Shown: positions 1 to 8,530, counted from the stretch's first letter. The stretch is DNA of 64,000 bases from Halobacillus salinus (GCF_004684905.1 NZ_SRJC01000001.1:682001-746000), one strand, 5' to 3'. Program-made: numbers and translations. The notes: generated by a model not told the origin, from the sequence alone.

Positions 1-740
1 CGAACTTATTGCCTAATGGATTCCAAGCGGTTCTTCCGGCTGGAACTGAAGTTCTAGGGCTTAATCCAGAAGCGGATGGAACGATGGTAGTTGATCTGTC
101 AGAGGAATTTAAGAATTACGATGCAAAAGATGAACAGAAAATTCTTGAAGCGATGACCTACACACTAACGCAGTTTGATGGAATTAAACGAATTAAGTTA
201 TGGATCAACGGATATGAACAAAATGTGATGCCTGTAGACGGAACCCCGGTTTCTCAAGGGGTTTCCCGTTCTGACGGGATTAACGTACAAGGTGCGGACC
301 ATGTAGATGTTCTCGATACGGAGGCTGTCACTGTTTACTTCCCAGCCCAGTCAGGGGATCAGATCTATCAAGTTCCAGTAACGACCAGGGTCCAAAAGGG
401 AGACGACCTTTATACAACTGTCGTCCAAGCATTGTTGGAAGGGCCCGCACTTGAAACATCCCTCTTGCAGCCCTTCAATGATGAAGCAGAAGTATTAAAG
501 ACCGAGTTGAATGACGGAGTACTGTCCCTATCATTTAATGAAGCGATTCTCACTGGACAAGACCAACCGACATTATCCAATGCAGCGTTAGCTAGTCTGG
601 TTATGAGCCTCACTGATTTTGAGGAAGTGGAGTCTGTCGAGGTGAATGTGGAAGGTTCAGAACAGGTTATCAATGAATTAGGTGAACCAATTGTTGAGCC
701 AGTCACACGTCAAGAAGTGAACCAAGCAATAGGATTGTAA
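1..740 (+). CDS. gerM: Spore germination protein GerM, C-terminal part
   Basis: The reading frame is open from the window edge (in frame from base 3) to TAA at 738-740, so the N-terminus, including the expected signal peptide, lies outside. About 245 residues are visible. They match GerMN-type sporulation/germination domains: an end of one domain, a linker, then a second domain with the pattern Y(F/V)P...DQIY-VPVTTRV and a C-terminal LSFNEAIL segment. GerM is a sporulation-envelope lipoprotein needed for septal peptidoglycan remodelling and germination in B. subtilis. The next genes rph-ysnA-ysnB keep the B. subtilis order, which supports the call. A terminator follows directly. Confidence 0.9.
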   Translation, partial: NLLPNGFQAVLPAGTEVLGLNPEADGTMVVDLSEEFKNYDAKDEQKILEAMTYTLTQFDGIKRIKLWINGYEQNVMPVDGTPVSQGVSRSDGINVQGADHVDVLDTEAVTVYFPAQSGDQIYQVPVTTRVQKGDDLYTTVVQALLEGPALETSLLQPFNDEAEVLKTELNDGVLSLSFNEAILTGQDQPTLSNAALASLVMSLTDFEEVESVEVNVEGSEQVINELGEPIVEPVTRQEVNQAIGL

Positions 741-742
741 CG

Positions 743-770
743 GAAGGACCCTCTCGCGGGGGTTCTTTTT
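743..770 (+). terminator. Rho-independent terminator of gerM
   Basis: The arms GAAGGACCC and GGGTTCTTTT enclose a GC-rich loop and run into a stretch of seven T. It ends the gerM transcript and separates it from rph. Confidence 0.85.
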
Positions 771-863
771 TTGTTTCGTAAACGTGTAGGTTTACTACCG
801 ACACATATGAAATTGTGTTAAGATGGGCAAGGATAAGAGAGATGATGAAGGAGGTCATTTACG

Positions 864-1628
864 TTGAGAAGTGATCAAAGAGAAGTAAACCAATTAAGAA
901 ATGTAACAATTGAAACTGACTATGTGAAACACCCAGAAGGCTCTGTTCTCATCAGTTTTGGAGATACGAAAGTCATTTGTAATGCTAGTGTAGAGGATCG
1001 TGTACCTCCTTTTCTACGCGGACAAGGAAAAGGGTGGATTACCGCTGAATATGCGATGCTTCCACGTGCAACAGAATCACGTAATATTCGTGAATCCTCT
1101 AAAGGGAAAGTCTCAGGACGTACAATGGAAATCCAACGTCTGATCGGCCGTGCGCTTCGTGCTGTCGTTGACTTGGACTCGATCGGAGAACGTACATTGT
1201 GGGTGGACTGTGATGTCATCCAAGCCGATGGAGGCACACGTACCGCTTCCATTACAGGCGCGTTTGTTGCCGTTGTACTTGCACTTGGGAAGCTTGTAGA
1301 CGCTGGAAAAATCAAAAAGCTCCCAATCACGGACTACTTAACTGCTATATCTGTAGGTGTGCTGCCTGATGGTCAAGAGATTCTGGACCTTTGCTATGAA
1401 GAAGATAGTAAAGCGCATGTAGACATGAACGTCGTCATGACAGGAGACGGGGAGTTTGTCGAGCTTCAAGGCACAGGTGAAGAAGCCACTTTCACAATGC
1501 CTCAGCTTCAAACGATGCTTTCTCTTGCGCAAAAAGGTGTAGAAGAACTCGTTGAAATGCAAAAAGAAGCGATCGGAAGCTACGCGGAAGTAATCGACAA
1601 CCTTAGGGAGAAAGCAAGCAATGAATGA
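864..1628 (+). CDS. rph: Ribonuclease PH
   Basis: A 254-residue phosphorolytic 3'-5' exoribonuclease that trims the 3' end of tRNA precursors. The family core is plain: the N-terminal MR-DQR start, the [13 protein letters not shown] segment and the phosphate-binding [10 protein letters not shown] segment. The start is TTG at 864, with a strong AAGGAGGT box 8 bases upstream. It overlaps the next gene (ysnA) by 8 bases, so the two are translationally coupled. The gerM-rph-ysnA-ysnB order is conserved with B. subtilis. Confidence 0.97.
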   Translation: MRSDQREVNQLRNVTIETDYVKHPEGSVLISFGDTKVICNASVEDRVPPFLRGQGKGWITAEYAMLPRATESRNIRESSKGKVSGRTMEIQRLIGRALRAVVDLDSIGERTLWVDCDVIQADGGTRTASITGAFVAVVLALGKLVDAGKIKKLPITDYLTAISVGVLPDGQEILDLCYEEDSKAHVDMNVVMTGDGEFVELQGTGEEATFTMPQLQTMLSLAQKGVEELVEMQKEAIGSYAEVIDNLREKASNE

Positions 1629-2214
1629 ATTGGTCATTGCCACAAAAAACGAAGGTAAAGTACGTGAGTTCCGTGAAATGTTTTCGAAATATGGAATTGA
1701 GGTAAAGTCACTATTAGAGTTTGACGAACCGATTGAAGATATTGAAGAAACCGGAACTACATTCACGGAGAATGCCACCATCAAAGCAGAGGCCATTTCA
1801 AAGCAGTACAACATTCCTGTATTGGCGGACGACTCCGGGCTTGAAGTAGATGCCTTGGAGGGTGCTCCTGGTGTTTACTCAGCTCGCTACGCCGGCCTTG
1901 AAAAAAATGACCAAAAGAACTTGGATAAAGTACTTGAAAACATGAAAGACGTCCCGACTGATCAACGAACAGCTCGATTTGTCTGTGCTGTTGCCGTAGC
2001 TAGACCGGACCATGACACTTTCGTGAAAATCGGTACTTGCGAAGGGCATATTGCTGAGGAACCACAAGGTGAACATGGCTTCGGCTATGATCCGGTATTT
2101 ATTCCGCAAGGCTCACAGAGAACGCTTGCTGAATACACGTCCGAAGAAAAGAATGCAATCAGCCATCGTCATAATGCGATAATCCAGTTAGAAGAGTGGC
2201 TGAAAAACGCTTAA
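1621..2214 (+). CDS. ysnA: XTP/dITP pyrophosphatase (RdgB/HAM1 family, YsnA)
   Basis: A 197-residue house-cleaning nucleotidase that hydrolyses XTP, dITP and ITP to monophosphates and keeps deaminated purines out of nucleic acids. Visible family motifs are the N-terminal [12 protein letters not shown], the metal/catalytic segment [22 protein letters not shown], and C-terminal SHR. Length is normal for the family. It overlaps rph by 8 bases; the AGGGAG in the rph end serves as ribosome-binding site. Confidence 0.96.
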   Translation: MNELVIATKNEGKVREFREMFSKYGIEVKSLLEFDEPIEDIEETGTTFTENATIKAEAISKQYNIPVLADDSGLEVDALEGAPGVYSARYAGLEKNDQKNLDKVLENMKDVPTDQRTARFVCAVAVARPDHDTFVKIGTCEGHIAEEPQGEHGFGYDPVFIPQGSQRTLAEYTSEEKNAISHRHNAIIQLEEWLKNA

Positions 2215-2232
2215 ATCTCGAGGTGAATGAAC

Positions 2233-2760
2233 ATGCCGAAAGTATTGATTATAAGTGATAGTCATGGACTGACAGATGAGGTGGAAGAGATCAAGTCTCG
2301 CCACAGAGGAGAAGTGGAAGCGATGATCCATTGTGGTGACTCAGAACTTCCGTATGATGCTCCAGAACTTGAAGGGTACTACTATGCAAAAGGCAACTGC
2401 GATTTCGAACCGGAAATGGTAGATGATCAAGTAGTAACTGTGGGAGAATTGACTATTTATGCCACACACGGTCATTTATATCAGATCAAATCCACACTTA
2501 TGCCTCTTTCCTACCGTGCGGAAGAAGTAAGTGCTAAAGTAGCCTGTTTTGGCCATTCACATATAGCAGGAGCGGAAAAAGTGAACGACAAACTGTTCAT
2601 TAACCCTGGAAGTATAAGACTTCCACGTGATCATAAAGAGCCCTCCTATGCTATTTTAGAGTGGAGTACCTTGGATGAAGTAAGCGTCCAATTTTATCAC
2701 GTCGATGGAGAACCTATGACTGATTTAAGAATGGAAACATCCCTAGCAGCAAAGAATTAA
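2233..2760 (+). CDS. ysnB: YfcE/MJ0936-type metallophosphoesterase (YsnB)
   Basis: A small calcineurin-like phosphoesterase of about 175 residues. The metal-binding motifs appear in order: ISDSHG, HCGDSE, GNCD, THGH and FGHSHI. The natural substrate is not known for the B. subtilis homologue. A start at 2233 (second ATG) is preferred because the box CGAGGTG sits directly before the first ATG at 2227, too close to work. It is last of the gerM-rph-ysnA-ysnB group and an 11-bp hairpin spans its stop codon. Confidence 0.93.
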   Translation: MPKVLIISDSHGLTDEVEEIKSRHRGEVEAMIHCGDSELPYDAPELEGYYYAKGNCDFEPEMVDDQVVTVGELTIYATHGHLYQIKSTLMPLSYRAEEVSAKVACFGHSHIAGAEKVNDKLFINPGSIRLPRDHKEPSYAILEWSTLDEVSVQFYHVDGEPMTDLRMETSLAAKN

Positions 2761-2773
2761 ATTTCTTTGCTGC
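2746..2773 (+). terminator. Hairpin over the ysnB stop codon, probable weak terminator
   Basis: The 11-bp perfect arms GCAGCAAAGAA and TTCTTTGCTGC flank six bases that contain the end of the TAA stop. No T tract follows, so it may act as an mRNA-end stabiliser rather than a classical terminator. Confidence 0.5.
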
Positions 2774-2779
2774 AATCCA

Positions 2780-2808
2780 TTGACATATAACGTGATTCGT
2801 TATATTAT
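2780..2808 (+). promoter_or_regulatory. Sigma-A promoter of the tRNA cluster
   Basis: A perfect -35 TTGACA (2780-2785), a 17-bp spacer and a -10 TATTAT (2803-2808). It lies about 67 bases before tRNA-Gly, as expected for a stable-RNA promoter. Confidence 0.8.
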
Positions 2809-2874
2809 TATTCTTGTCCGCTTCACAAGACAACTTTTCACTTGCTTGCAGTGAGCTGATTGATTCTTCTAATT

Positions 2875-2948
2875 GCGGGTGTAGTTTAATGGTAAAACCT
2901 CAGCCTTCCAAGCTGATGACGAGGGTTCGATTCCCTTCACCCGCTCCA
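2875..2948 (+). tRNA. tRNA-Gly(UCC)
   Basis: A full cloverleaf: acceptor GCGGGTG pairs with CACCCGC, anticodon loop CTTCCAA gives UCC, T-loop GTTCGATTC, and an encoded CCA end at 2946-2948. It is preceded by a consensus promoter and read with the downstream tRNA-Arg. Confidence 0.97.
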
Positions 2949-2972
2949 TACATATTAACAATCAAATATGAT

Positions 2973-2999
2973 GTCCCAGTAGCTCAGCTGGATAGAGCA
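2973..2999 (+). pseudogene. Truncated 5' half of tRNA-Arg
   Basis: Identical to the first 27 bases of the intact tRNA-Arg at 3124 (acceptor strand and D arm), then the match stops before the anticodon stem. With two extra upstream bases the repeat is 29 bp (2971-2999 and 3122-3150), 151 bases apart. It cannot fold into a tRNA; it is a partial duplication or a recombination scar. Confidence 0.85.
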
Positions 3000-3034
3000 T
3001 GATCGAATCCACTGCGAAGCTAGACATCAACGTA

Positions 3035-3074
3035 CCGATTTTACTATCTTCATTGTCTCACCCAAGAAAATCGG
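3035..3074. repeat. 8-bp inverted repeat between tRNA-Arg copies
   Basis: CCGATTTT at 3035-3042 and AAAATCGG at 3067-3074 are perfect complements. They sit in the 124-base spacer between the tRNA-Arg fragment and the intact tRNA-Arg. No recognisable coding content was found in this spacer; a 44-codon frame from 2999 has no ribosome-binding site. Confidence 0.4.
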
Positions 3075-3123
3075 GACGACAGCTCATTGGAATTATGGGC
3101 AGTCATTCACAACCTAATACTAT

Positions 3124-3197
3124 GTCCCAGTAGCTCAGCTGGATAGAGCAACAGCCTTCTAAGCTGTGGGTCGGGAGTTCGAATCTCTCCTGGGACG
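3124..3197 (+). tRNA. tRNA-Arg(UCU)
   Basis: Acceptor GTCCCAG pairs with CTGGGAC, anticodon stem ACAGC/GCTGT encloses CTTCTAA giving anticodon UCU, T-loop GTTCGAATC, discriminator G at 3197. CCA is not encoded (the next bases are CTA) and must be added by nucleotidyltransferase. A strong terminator follows at once. Confidence 0.97.
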
Positions 3198-3206
3198 CTA
3201 ATTTAG

Positions 3207-3246
3207 AACGTTGAACTTTTTCGTGTGAAAAAGTTCAACGTTTTTT
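3207..3246 (+). terminator. Terminator of the tRNA operon
   Basis: A perfect 16-bp stem (AACGTTGAACTTTTTC with its complement at 3227-3242), GTGT loop, and T tract. Confidence 0.95.
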
Positions 3247-3288
3247 CTTATCTCTTTCTATGGGTTATAAGAAAATTCAAAGTTGGGG

Positions 3289-3534
3289 GTGTTTGAATTC
3301 TTAACAAAAAGCAACTTGCTTCTTGTACTTAGTTTCTTATTCATTGTAAATGAAGTCATTGGAAATGTATTTGGGGATAGCGATTATCTACAGTGGGCAG
3401 TACATACATTATTGGGAGTAGTGATCATCATGATGAACTTTGTTTTCCGAGCTCAAAATGAGAAGAAAAATGAAGTGATTGGTTGGATTGGTTTTATAAT
3501 ATTTGCTTTTGCGACCTTGTTCCTTATTACATAA
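3289..3534 (+). CDS. Small hydrophobic membrane protein, unknown function
   Basis: About 81 residues with three hydrophobic stretches (LLLVLSFLFIVNEVIG, the AVHTLLGVVIIMMNFVF segment, WIGFIIFAFATLFLIT) separated by a charged RAQNEKKNEV loop, so probably three membrane spans. The start is uncertain: GTG at 3289 or TTG at 3283; the GGGGGTG run is the only ribosome-binding-like sequence and overlaps both. I do not recognise the family. It stands alone between the tRNA terminator and the next small gene. Confidence 0.55.
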   Translation: MFEFLTKSNLLLVLSFLFIVNEVIGNVFGDSDYLQWAVHTLLGVVIIMMNFVFRAQNEKKNEVIGWIGFIIFAFATLFLIT

Positions 3535-3578
3535 GCTTTGAAGAAAAAGAAGCGAATTTCGACAAGGAAAAGCGAAAA

Positions 3579-3656
3579 ATGAGTTTTTATGACGAGTTTC
3601 TTCCATATTATGTACCGAGCTCTCGTGTTGATGTAGAAGGGAACTTATATTGGTAA
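3579..3656 (+). CDS. Possible 25-residue peptide or gene remnant
   Basis: An ATG frame of 25 codons (starting MSFYDEFLPYY) with an AAGG box 11 bases upstream. Its end coincides with the first copy of a 13-bp direct repeat (AACTTATATTGGT at 3642-3654 and 3657-3669). It could be chance or the remains of a longer gene. Confidence 0.2.
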   Translation: MSFYDEFLPYYVPSSRVDVEGNLYW

Positions 3657-3735
3657 AACTTATATTGGTTAGTTTCCGATTCACTTCACATAATAAGACA
3701 GGCTAAAAAGGCCAAACTTATTGGGAGTGATTACG

Positions 3736-3897
3736 ATGAAGAAAAACATCCAATGGCTGCCGATCCTTGCATCTGTAGGTGTAGGTGCTGCAACGTACAG
3801 CTTGATGACAGGTCAAGGTGGTCAATTGCAGAATGCTTTACCAGGGATTGCAAAGATGACGAATCAATTGCCTGGACAGTCCACACAACACCAATAA
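3736..3897 (+). CDS. Small 53-residue protein, unknown
   Basis: An ATG frame of 53 codons starting MKKNIQWLPILASVGVGAA, with a good GGGAGTG ribosome-binding site 8 bases upstream and a strong terminator 10 bases after the stop. The N-terminus is one amphipathic or membrane helix followed by a Gln/Gly-rich tail. The layout resembles the short YrzQ/DUF3918-type proteins of Bacillaceae, but this is only a resemblance in size and pattern. Signals at both ends argue that it is a true gene. Confidence 0.65.
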   Translation: MKKNIQWLPILASVGVGAATYSLMTGQGGQLQNALPGIAKMTNQLPGQSTQHQ

Positions 3898-3907
3898 TGT
3901 CAAAAGA

Positions 3908-3938
3908 AAAAGGTTGCCTCTATAGAGGCAACCTTTTA
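3908..3938. terminator. Bidirectional terminator between the small gene and sda
   Basis: A perfect 13-bp stem (AAAAGGTTGCCTC and its complement) with a TATA loop. T-rich ends on both strands let it serve both converging genes; the sda stop codon lies inside its right arm. Confidence 0.9.
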
Positions 3939-4070
3939 GAATTTGAAGGGTATAATCAAGCGGCGTTTTTTCATCTCTTTTGTCAGAAGTTGTAGAAACT
4001 CTTTATCAAGCCCAAGCTTTATGGATTCTTCGTAGGTCTTCACTAAAGTGTGATCGTCAAGAATAGACAA
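3936..4070 (-). CDS. sda: Sporulation checkpoint inhibitor Sda
   Basis: A 44-residue protein on the minus strand. The TTG start at 4070 has an AAGGAG box 9 bases upstream. The sequence fits the Sda helical hairpin: a first helix LDDHTLVKTYEESIKLGL, a short turn, then D-EFLQLLTKEMKKR. B. subtilis Sda shows the same spacing of L-D-L-Y, L, F-L, E-K-R. Sda binds the dimerisation domain of the sporulation kinases KinA/KinB and blocks autophosphorylation when replication is perturbed. Its gene is DnaA-controlled in B. subtilis. It ends in a bidirectional terminator. The short length and TTG start make it easy to miss. Confidence 0.85.
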   Translation of the reverse strand: MSILDDHTLVKTYEESIKLGLDKEFLQLLTKEMKKRRLIIPFKF

Positions 4071-4423
4071 TATTTACATCTCCTTACCTTTTTTCAATGA
4101 GTTATGTCAATGTATTTATGTTTAATCTCAGTTGTTGCTACACAATGACTTATTCTAACAGATACGGACATCTTCACATGAGGATAAAGTACTGTTTGTC
4201 GCGATAATTATCTAACTTTTTATTTTTTTGAAAAAATTAGCGTCAGCATGAAGGAAATGAAAACCGGCTAAGTTGTTTTATGAAAAAGTGTATTATATTA
4301 TTGTTCAATAGGATGATTTTCATGATTTTGCAATGGAAAAATATATTCGCACGTTTGAGTTCATATGTTTTAGGAAAGAATAGAGGAAAGTGTGTGAAAT
4401 TTACATAACAGGAAGGGTGCTCT
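4071..4423. other. Intergenic region between sda and ysoA
   Basis: About 350 AT-rich bases with no further gene. It holds the sda ribosome-binding site, a 9-bp site TGAGGATAA at 4179-4187 (one mismatch from a DnaA box on the minus strand), an imperfect AT-rich hairpin at 4212-4240, and a likely ysoA promoter at 4273-4301. Confidence 0.6.
4273..4301 (+). promoter_or_regulatory. Candidate ysoA promoter
   Basis: TTGTTT, a 17-bp spacer, then TATTAT. The spacing is ideal, but the -35 matches only partly and the start codon is 122 bases away. Confidence 0.5.
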
Positions 4424-5410
4424 ATGGAGAATGAAAACAAAAATGTGGTCATGTTTCCTAAGTGGAAGTCTAGACTAGAGAGGATAGGTCTGGAAGCTCT
4501 TAAGGAGAAGCGCTACCAAGATGCCGTTGATTCCTTACTCCCGCTCATAGAGTATGGTGTTGCCAGTGAAGATGTAGTGACTGGCTTATTGATGAGTTGG
4601 ATCGAAACAGGGGAATTAGATCGCGCAGAGGAATTGTGTCAACAAAAAATGAAAGAAAGCCTGGATGAGCAGTACTATCATTACTTACATATGTACATAA
4701 CAATCTTGTTCCAAAGAAACCGTTATCAAGAAATTGTAGACTTGTTAGAAGAAGTGTTTGAATCAGAAGATATCCCTCACCAAAGTCGAACTCAGTTATG
4801 GCAGATGTTTGAGGTGAGCAGAAAATTGCTAGAGGGCCATCAACAAGAGCAGGGCGAGAAGTGGAAAGTGAATTTCTTTGAAGCTCTTGATAAGAATGAT
4901 TCTCCGGGGCAGTGGCGTGCTCTAGACACATTGAAAGAACAGTCTGCAGAGAGATTCTTGGAAGATTTCAAGGGTTTGTTGGTTGACTCCAGCATTCATC
5001 CTATAATCAAAACCGCCATCATCCAATGGTTTAGGGATTCTGAAGTTAATAATCCTATTACTGTATCTAAATTCGGCCAGACGTTCGAATTGGTACCCTC
5101 TGAGCTGAACCAGTTCCAGTCTGACTATATGATTAAACAAATTCAATTGCGTCTTGGAGATATGGAGCAGAGCAACCCCAGCATGTATGATATGGTAAAC
5201 CAGCTTCTTTACCGTTATTGTTTCGTTCGTTATCCGATCTTCCCACAAGAGGAGGAAGTTCCCGTTATCGTCGAAGCCTTAAAGCAGCTTGGTCATGAGT
5301 ATTTGCAGCTTCCTTACAGATTTGATGAGGCTGTTGACGGTGTGGAGAAATACAAGCAAGAAATCGAGTTGTGCGAGCAACATTATACTTTGTTAGTGGG
5401 AGAATCTTAA
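4424..5410 (+). CDS. ysoA: TPR-repeat protein YsoA
   Basis: A 328-residue soluble helical protein. The N-terminal half shows tetratricopeptide-like pairs (GLEALKEKRYQDAVDSLLPL, then LDRAEELCQQ and RNRYQEIVDLLEE). The position directly before tig matches ysoA of B. subtilis; its exact role is unknown. The ATG at 4424 has a GGAAGGG box. No catalytic motif is visible. Confidence 0.85.
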   Translation: MENENKNVVMFPKWKSRLERIGLEALKEKRYQDAVDSLLPLIEYGVASEDVVTGLLMSWIETGELDRAEELCQQKMKESLDEQYYHYLHMYITILFQRNRYQEIVDLLEEVFESEDIPHQSRTQLWQMFEVSRKLLEGHQQEQGEKWKVNFFEALDKNDSPGQWRALDTLKEQSAERFLEDFKGLLVDSSIHPIIKTAIIQWFRDSEVNNPITVSKFGQTFELVPSELNQFQSDYMIKQIQLRLGDMEQSNPSMYDMVNQLLYRYCFVRYPIFPQEEEVPVIVEALKQLGHEYLQLPYRFDEAVDGVEKYKQEIELCEQHYTLLVGES

Positions 5411-5438
5411 GAATTTGATTGCTCCATGTCTACATATG

Positions 5439-5466
5439 TTGAAAGCATACAGGTTTATGTTATAAT
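5439..5466 (+). promoter_or_regulatory. tig promoter
   Basis: TTGAAA, a 16-bp spacer and a perfect TATAAT. A small hairpin (TCGCC/GGCGA, 5524-5539) lies in the leader before tig. Confidence 0.7.
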
Positions 5467-5573
5467 GTAGTGGTTGCAAAAGAGATTCGTATGTAAACAG
5501 AGTCATAGAATCAACTTAAAAAATCGCCTATTACGGCGAAAATTGAATGAATAGATGTTGGAGGGAATTTTTT

Positions 5574-6860
5574 ATGTCAGCAAAATGGGAAAAGCATGAA
5601 GGCAATCAGGGTACATTAACGGTTGAAGTATCCGCAAGTGAGTTCGACAAAGCACTTGACCAAGCCTTCCAAAAAGTAGTTAAACAGGTACAGGTACCTG
5701 GATTCCGTAAAGGGAAAGTACCTCGTAAACTTTTCGAACAGCGCTTCGGAGTGGAGTCACTTTATCAAGATGCAATTGATATCGTACTTCCAAAAGCTTA
5801 TACGGAAGCTGTAGAAGAAACAGGAATCGAGCCTGTTGATCAGCCAGAAGTAGACGTTAAAGAAATTGAAAAAGGCGAAGGTGTTGTCTTTACAGCAGAA
5901 GTTACAGTTAAGCCTGAAGTAGAACTTGGCGAGTACAAAGGCCTTGAAGTTGAAGAGCTTAGCACAGAAGTAACGGATGAAGATGTAGAGAACGAACTTC
6001 AACAAATGCAAGAAAAGCAAGCTGAGCTTGTAGTCAAAGAAGACGGAGAAGTTGCAGACGGCGATACGGTCGTTATGGACTTCGAAGGTTTCGTTGACGG
6101 TGAAGCATTCGAAGGTGGTCAAGCTGAGAACTACTCTCTAGAAGTAGGATCTGGCTCATTCATCCCAGGTTTCGAAGAGCAGCTTGTTGGTAAGAAAGCT
6201 GGAGAAGAAGCGGACGTTGTCGTTACATTCCCAGAAGAATACCATGCAGAAGACCTTGCTGGTCAAGAAGCTACTTTCAAAGTGAAAATCCATGAAGTGA
6301 AAGGAAAAGAACTTCCTGAGCTTGATGACGAATTTGCTAAAGATGTAGACGACGAAGTTGAATCTCTAGATGAACTTAAGAAGAAAACTCGCGAGCGTCT
6401 TGAAGAGCAGAAGAAAACGGACGCAGACAACCACAAGCGTGACATCCTTGTAAATCAGGCTTCTGATAACGCAACTGTTGAAATCCCAGAAGCAATGGTT
6501 AACACTGAACTAGATCGCATGGTTCAAGAGTTCGAACAACGCCTTCAAATGCAAGGTATGACGAAAGATATGTACTTCCAGTTCACTGGTCAAGACGAAG
6601 ATGCGCTACGTGAACAAATGAAAGAAGACGCTGGAAAACGCGTTAAAACAAACTTGACACTTGAAGCGATCGCTAATGCAGAGAGAGTAGAGGCTTCTGA
6701 AGAGGACGTAAATGCTGAACTTGAGAACATGGCATCTATGTATCAAACAGATGTTCAACAATTGACAGCAATGCTTGGTGGAAACACTGATATGATCAGA
6801 GAAGATCTTAAAGTCCGCAAAGCAATCGATGTACTAGTAGCGAACGCTAAAGTTCAATAA
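5574..6860 (+). CDS. tig: Trigger factor, ribosome-associated chaperone
   Basis: A 428-residue ribosome-bound prolyl isomerase and chaperone for nascent chains. The order is: N-terminal ribosome-docking domain with the signature GFRKGKVPR, an FKBP-type central domain ([20 protein letters not shown] region), then the long helical C-terminal cradle. The ATG at 5574 fits GGAGGG 8 bases upstream; an in-frame ATG at 5547 lacks a site. The protein is very acidic, consistent with a salt-adapted host. Confidence 0.98.
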   Translation: MSAKWEKHEGNQGTLTVEVSASEFDKALDQAFQKVVKQVQVPGFRKGKVPRKLFEQRFGVESLYQDAIDIVLPKAYTEAVEETGIEPVDQPEVDVKEIEKGEGVVFTAEVTVKPEVELGEYKGLEVEELSTEVTDEDVENELQQMQEKQAELVVKEDGEVADGDTVVMDFEGFVDGEAFEGGQAENYSLEVGSGSFIPGFEEQLVGKKAGEEADVVVTFPEEYHAEDLAGQEATFKVKIHEVKGKELPELDDEFAKDVDDEVESLDELKKKTRERLEEQKKTDADNHKRDILVNQASDNATVEIPEAMVNTELDRMVQEFEQRLQMQGMTKDMYFQFTGQDEDALREQMKEDAGKRVKTNLTLEAIANAERVEASEEDVNAELENMASMYQTDVQQLTAMLGGNTDMIREDLKVRKAIDVLVANAKVQ

Positions 6861-7188
6861 TAAGACTGGAGAAGGCAAGGTGCGAATGAGCGTACCTTGT
6901 CTTCTCATATATTTTCCGATGATTGTATAAGGAGCAATTTATCTGGATACGATGTATGATATCCACCTCATTTTACATAGACTAGTAATACTATCCTTTT
7001 GTTTGACTTATTCACGACTTATCTACATAATGAGGTTGGTGCAAAAGAGCTCGCACACCTCTGTAATAGGTATTGCTTTTTTGTTTGGAGTTTATTTGAT
7101 ATGATGGGCAAAAGACACTGAATCGTTTAAGTCATATCTTAAAACTTCAGTCGCAACGATTGCGTCATTTTATTAAGGGGTGAATTTA
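6861..7188. other. Intergenic region tig-clpX
   Basis: It holds the tig hairpin terminator (6869-6906, arms AGAAGGCAAGGT/ACCTTGTCTTCT), an imperfect hairpin at 7032-7061 (GAGGT/ACCTC with an inner GTGC/GCAC), a small CGCAA/TTGCG stem at 7153-7165 and the AAGGGGTGA ribosome-binding site of clpX. No gene was found here. Confidence 0.6.
6869..6906 (+). terminator. Terminator of tig
   Basis: A 12-13-bp stem with one G-T pair. The following sequence is only moderately T-rich (ATATATTTT). Confidence 0.65.
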
Positions 7189-8466
7189 ATGTTTAAGTTC
7201 AACGATGAAAAAGGACAACTGAAATGTTCTTTCTGCGGTAAAAGTCAGGATCAAGTTCGTAAACTTGTCGCAGGACCTGGCGTATATATTTGTGATGAAT
7301 GTATTGAACTATGTACGGAAATCGTAGAAGAGGAACTTGGCAACGAAGAAGAAGTAGAATTCAAAGAAGTTCCGAAACCACAGGAGATTCGTGAAATCTT
7401 GAGTGATTATGTCATTGGTCAGGACCAAGCGAAGAAGAACTTGTCTGTAGCGGTTTACAACCACTATAAGCGTATCAATGCAGGTGTTAAGAATGATGAT
7501 GTTGAGCTTGCGAAGAGTAACATTCTGATGCTCGGACCAACAGGTAGTGGTAAGACACTTCTAGCTCAAACATTAGCGCGTATTCTCAACGTACCATTCG
7601 CCATCGCGGATGCGACTTCCCTTACGGAAGCTGGTTACGTTGGGGAAGATGTGGAGAACATTCTTCTGAAACTTATTCAAGCGGCTGACTATGATGTCGA
7701 GAAAGCCGAAAAAGGCATTATCTACATTGATGAGATCGACAAAGTCGCTCGGAAATCAGAGAATCCATCTATCACTCGTGACGTTTCAGGTGAAGGTGTA
7801 CAGCAGGCCTTGCTTAAAATCTTGGAAGGAACGCAAGCCAGCGTACCGCCACAAGGTGGACGTAAGCATCCTCATCAAGAATTCATCCAAATCGATACAA
7901 CGAATGTATTGTTCATCGTTGGTGGTGCCTTCGACGGGATCGATCAGATCATCAAACGTCGTTTAGGTAAGAAAGTCATCGGATTTGGCTCTGAAGCAGT
8001 TACAGACGAGGCGGAGAAGAAAGAATTGCTTACAAGAGTTCTACCGGAAGACCTATTGAGCTATGGGTTAATCCCAGAATTCATCGGACGTCTACCGGTT
8101 ATCGGAAGCCTAGAGCAGCTTGATGAAGATGCTCTTGTAGAAATCCTTACGAAGCCGAAGAACGCACTTGTGAAGCAGTACCAGAAGTTATTCCAGATCG
8201 ACCATGTGGAGCTTGAGATTGAGGAAGAGGCTTTACGTGAAATCGCTCGTCTTGCAATTGAGCGTAAGACTGGTGCACGTGGACTTCGTTCCATCATCGA
8301 AGGAATCATGCTCGATGTTATGTACGAACTTCCATCCCGTGATGATATTGAGAAATGTATCATTACACAGGAAACCGTTAAGGAAGACGGCGGTCGCCCT
8401 AAATTGATCCTGACGGACGGAACCATAGAAGATCAGAATAAAGAAACACCTAAAGAGAGTGCTTAA
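7189..8466 (+). CDS. clpX: ATP-dependent Clp protease ATP-binding subunit ClpX
   Basis: A 425-residue AAA+ unfoldase that feeds substrates to ClpP. It has an N-terminal zinc-binding domain (CSFCGKS, then CDECIELC), Walker A GPTGSGKT, the pore loop GYVGED, Walker [10 protein letters not shown], an arginine-finger region and the sensor-2 motif TGARGLR. The ATG at 7189 follows AAGGGGTGA; an in-frame GTG at 7180 lies on the ribosome-binding site itself. Confidence 0.98.
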   Translation: MFKFNDEKGQLKCSFCGKSQDQVRKLVAGPGVYICDECIELCTEIVEEELGNEEEVEFKEVPKPQEIREILSDYVIGQDQAKKNLSVAVYNHYKRINAGVKNDDVELAKSNILMLGPTGSGKTLLAQTLARILNVPFAIADATSLTEAGYVGEDVENILLKLIQAADYDVEKAEKGIIYIDEIDKVARKSENPSITRDVSGEGVQQALLKILEGTQASVPPQGGRKHPHQEFIQIDTTNVLFIVGGAFDGIDQIIKRRLGKKVIGFGSEAVTDEAEKKELLTRVLPEDLLSYGLIPEFIGRLPVIGSLEQLDEDALVEILTKPKNALVKQYQKLFQIDHVELEIEEEALREIARLAIERKTGARGLRSIIEGIMLDVMYELPSRDDIEKCIITQETVKEDGGRPKLILTDGTIEDQNKETPKESA

Positions 8467-8497
8467 TCTTTCTTAGTATAGGGAATACCTTTTGAAA

Positions 8498-8530
8498 TAA
8501 GCCGCGCTACACAAGAGGTAGCGCGGCTTA
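8498..8530 (+). terminator. Terminator of clpX, first hairpin
   Basis: A perfect 13-bp stem TAAGCCGCGCTAC with its complement and a 7-base loop. Only a few T follow. Confidence 0.75.

Noticed and set aside
2814-3002. Open frame over tRNA-Gly and the tRNA-Arg fragment
   Set aside because: It consists of tRNA sequence read as codons and has no ribosome-binding site.
2999-3133. 44-codon ATG frame between the two tRNA-Arg copies
   Set aside because: No ribosome-binding site, unrecognisable product, ends inside tRNA-Arg.
4243-4452. Minus-strand 69-codon frame before ysoA
   Set aside because: AT-rich, no ribosome-binding site, overlaps the ysoA start and promoter.
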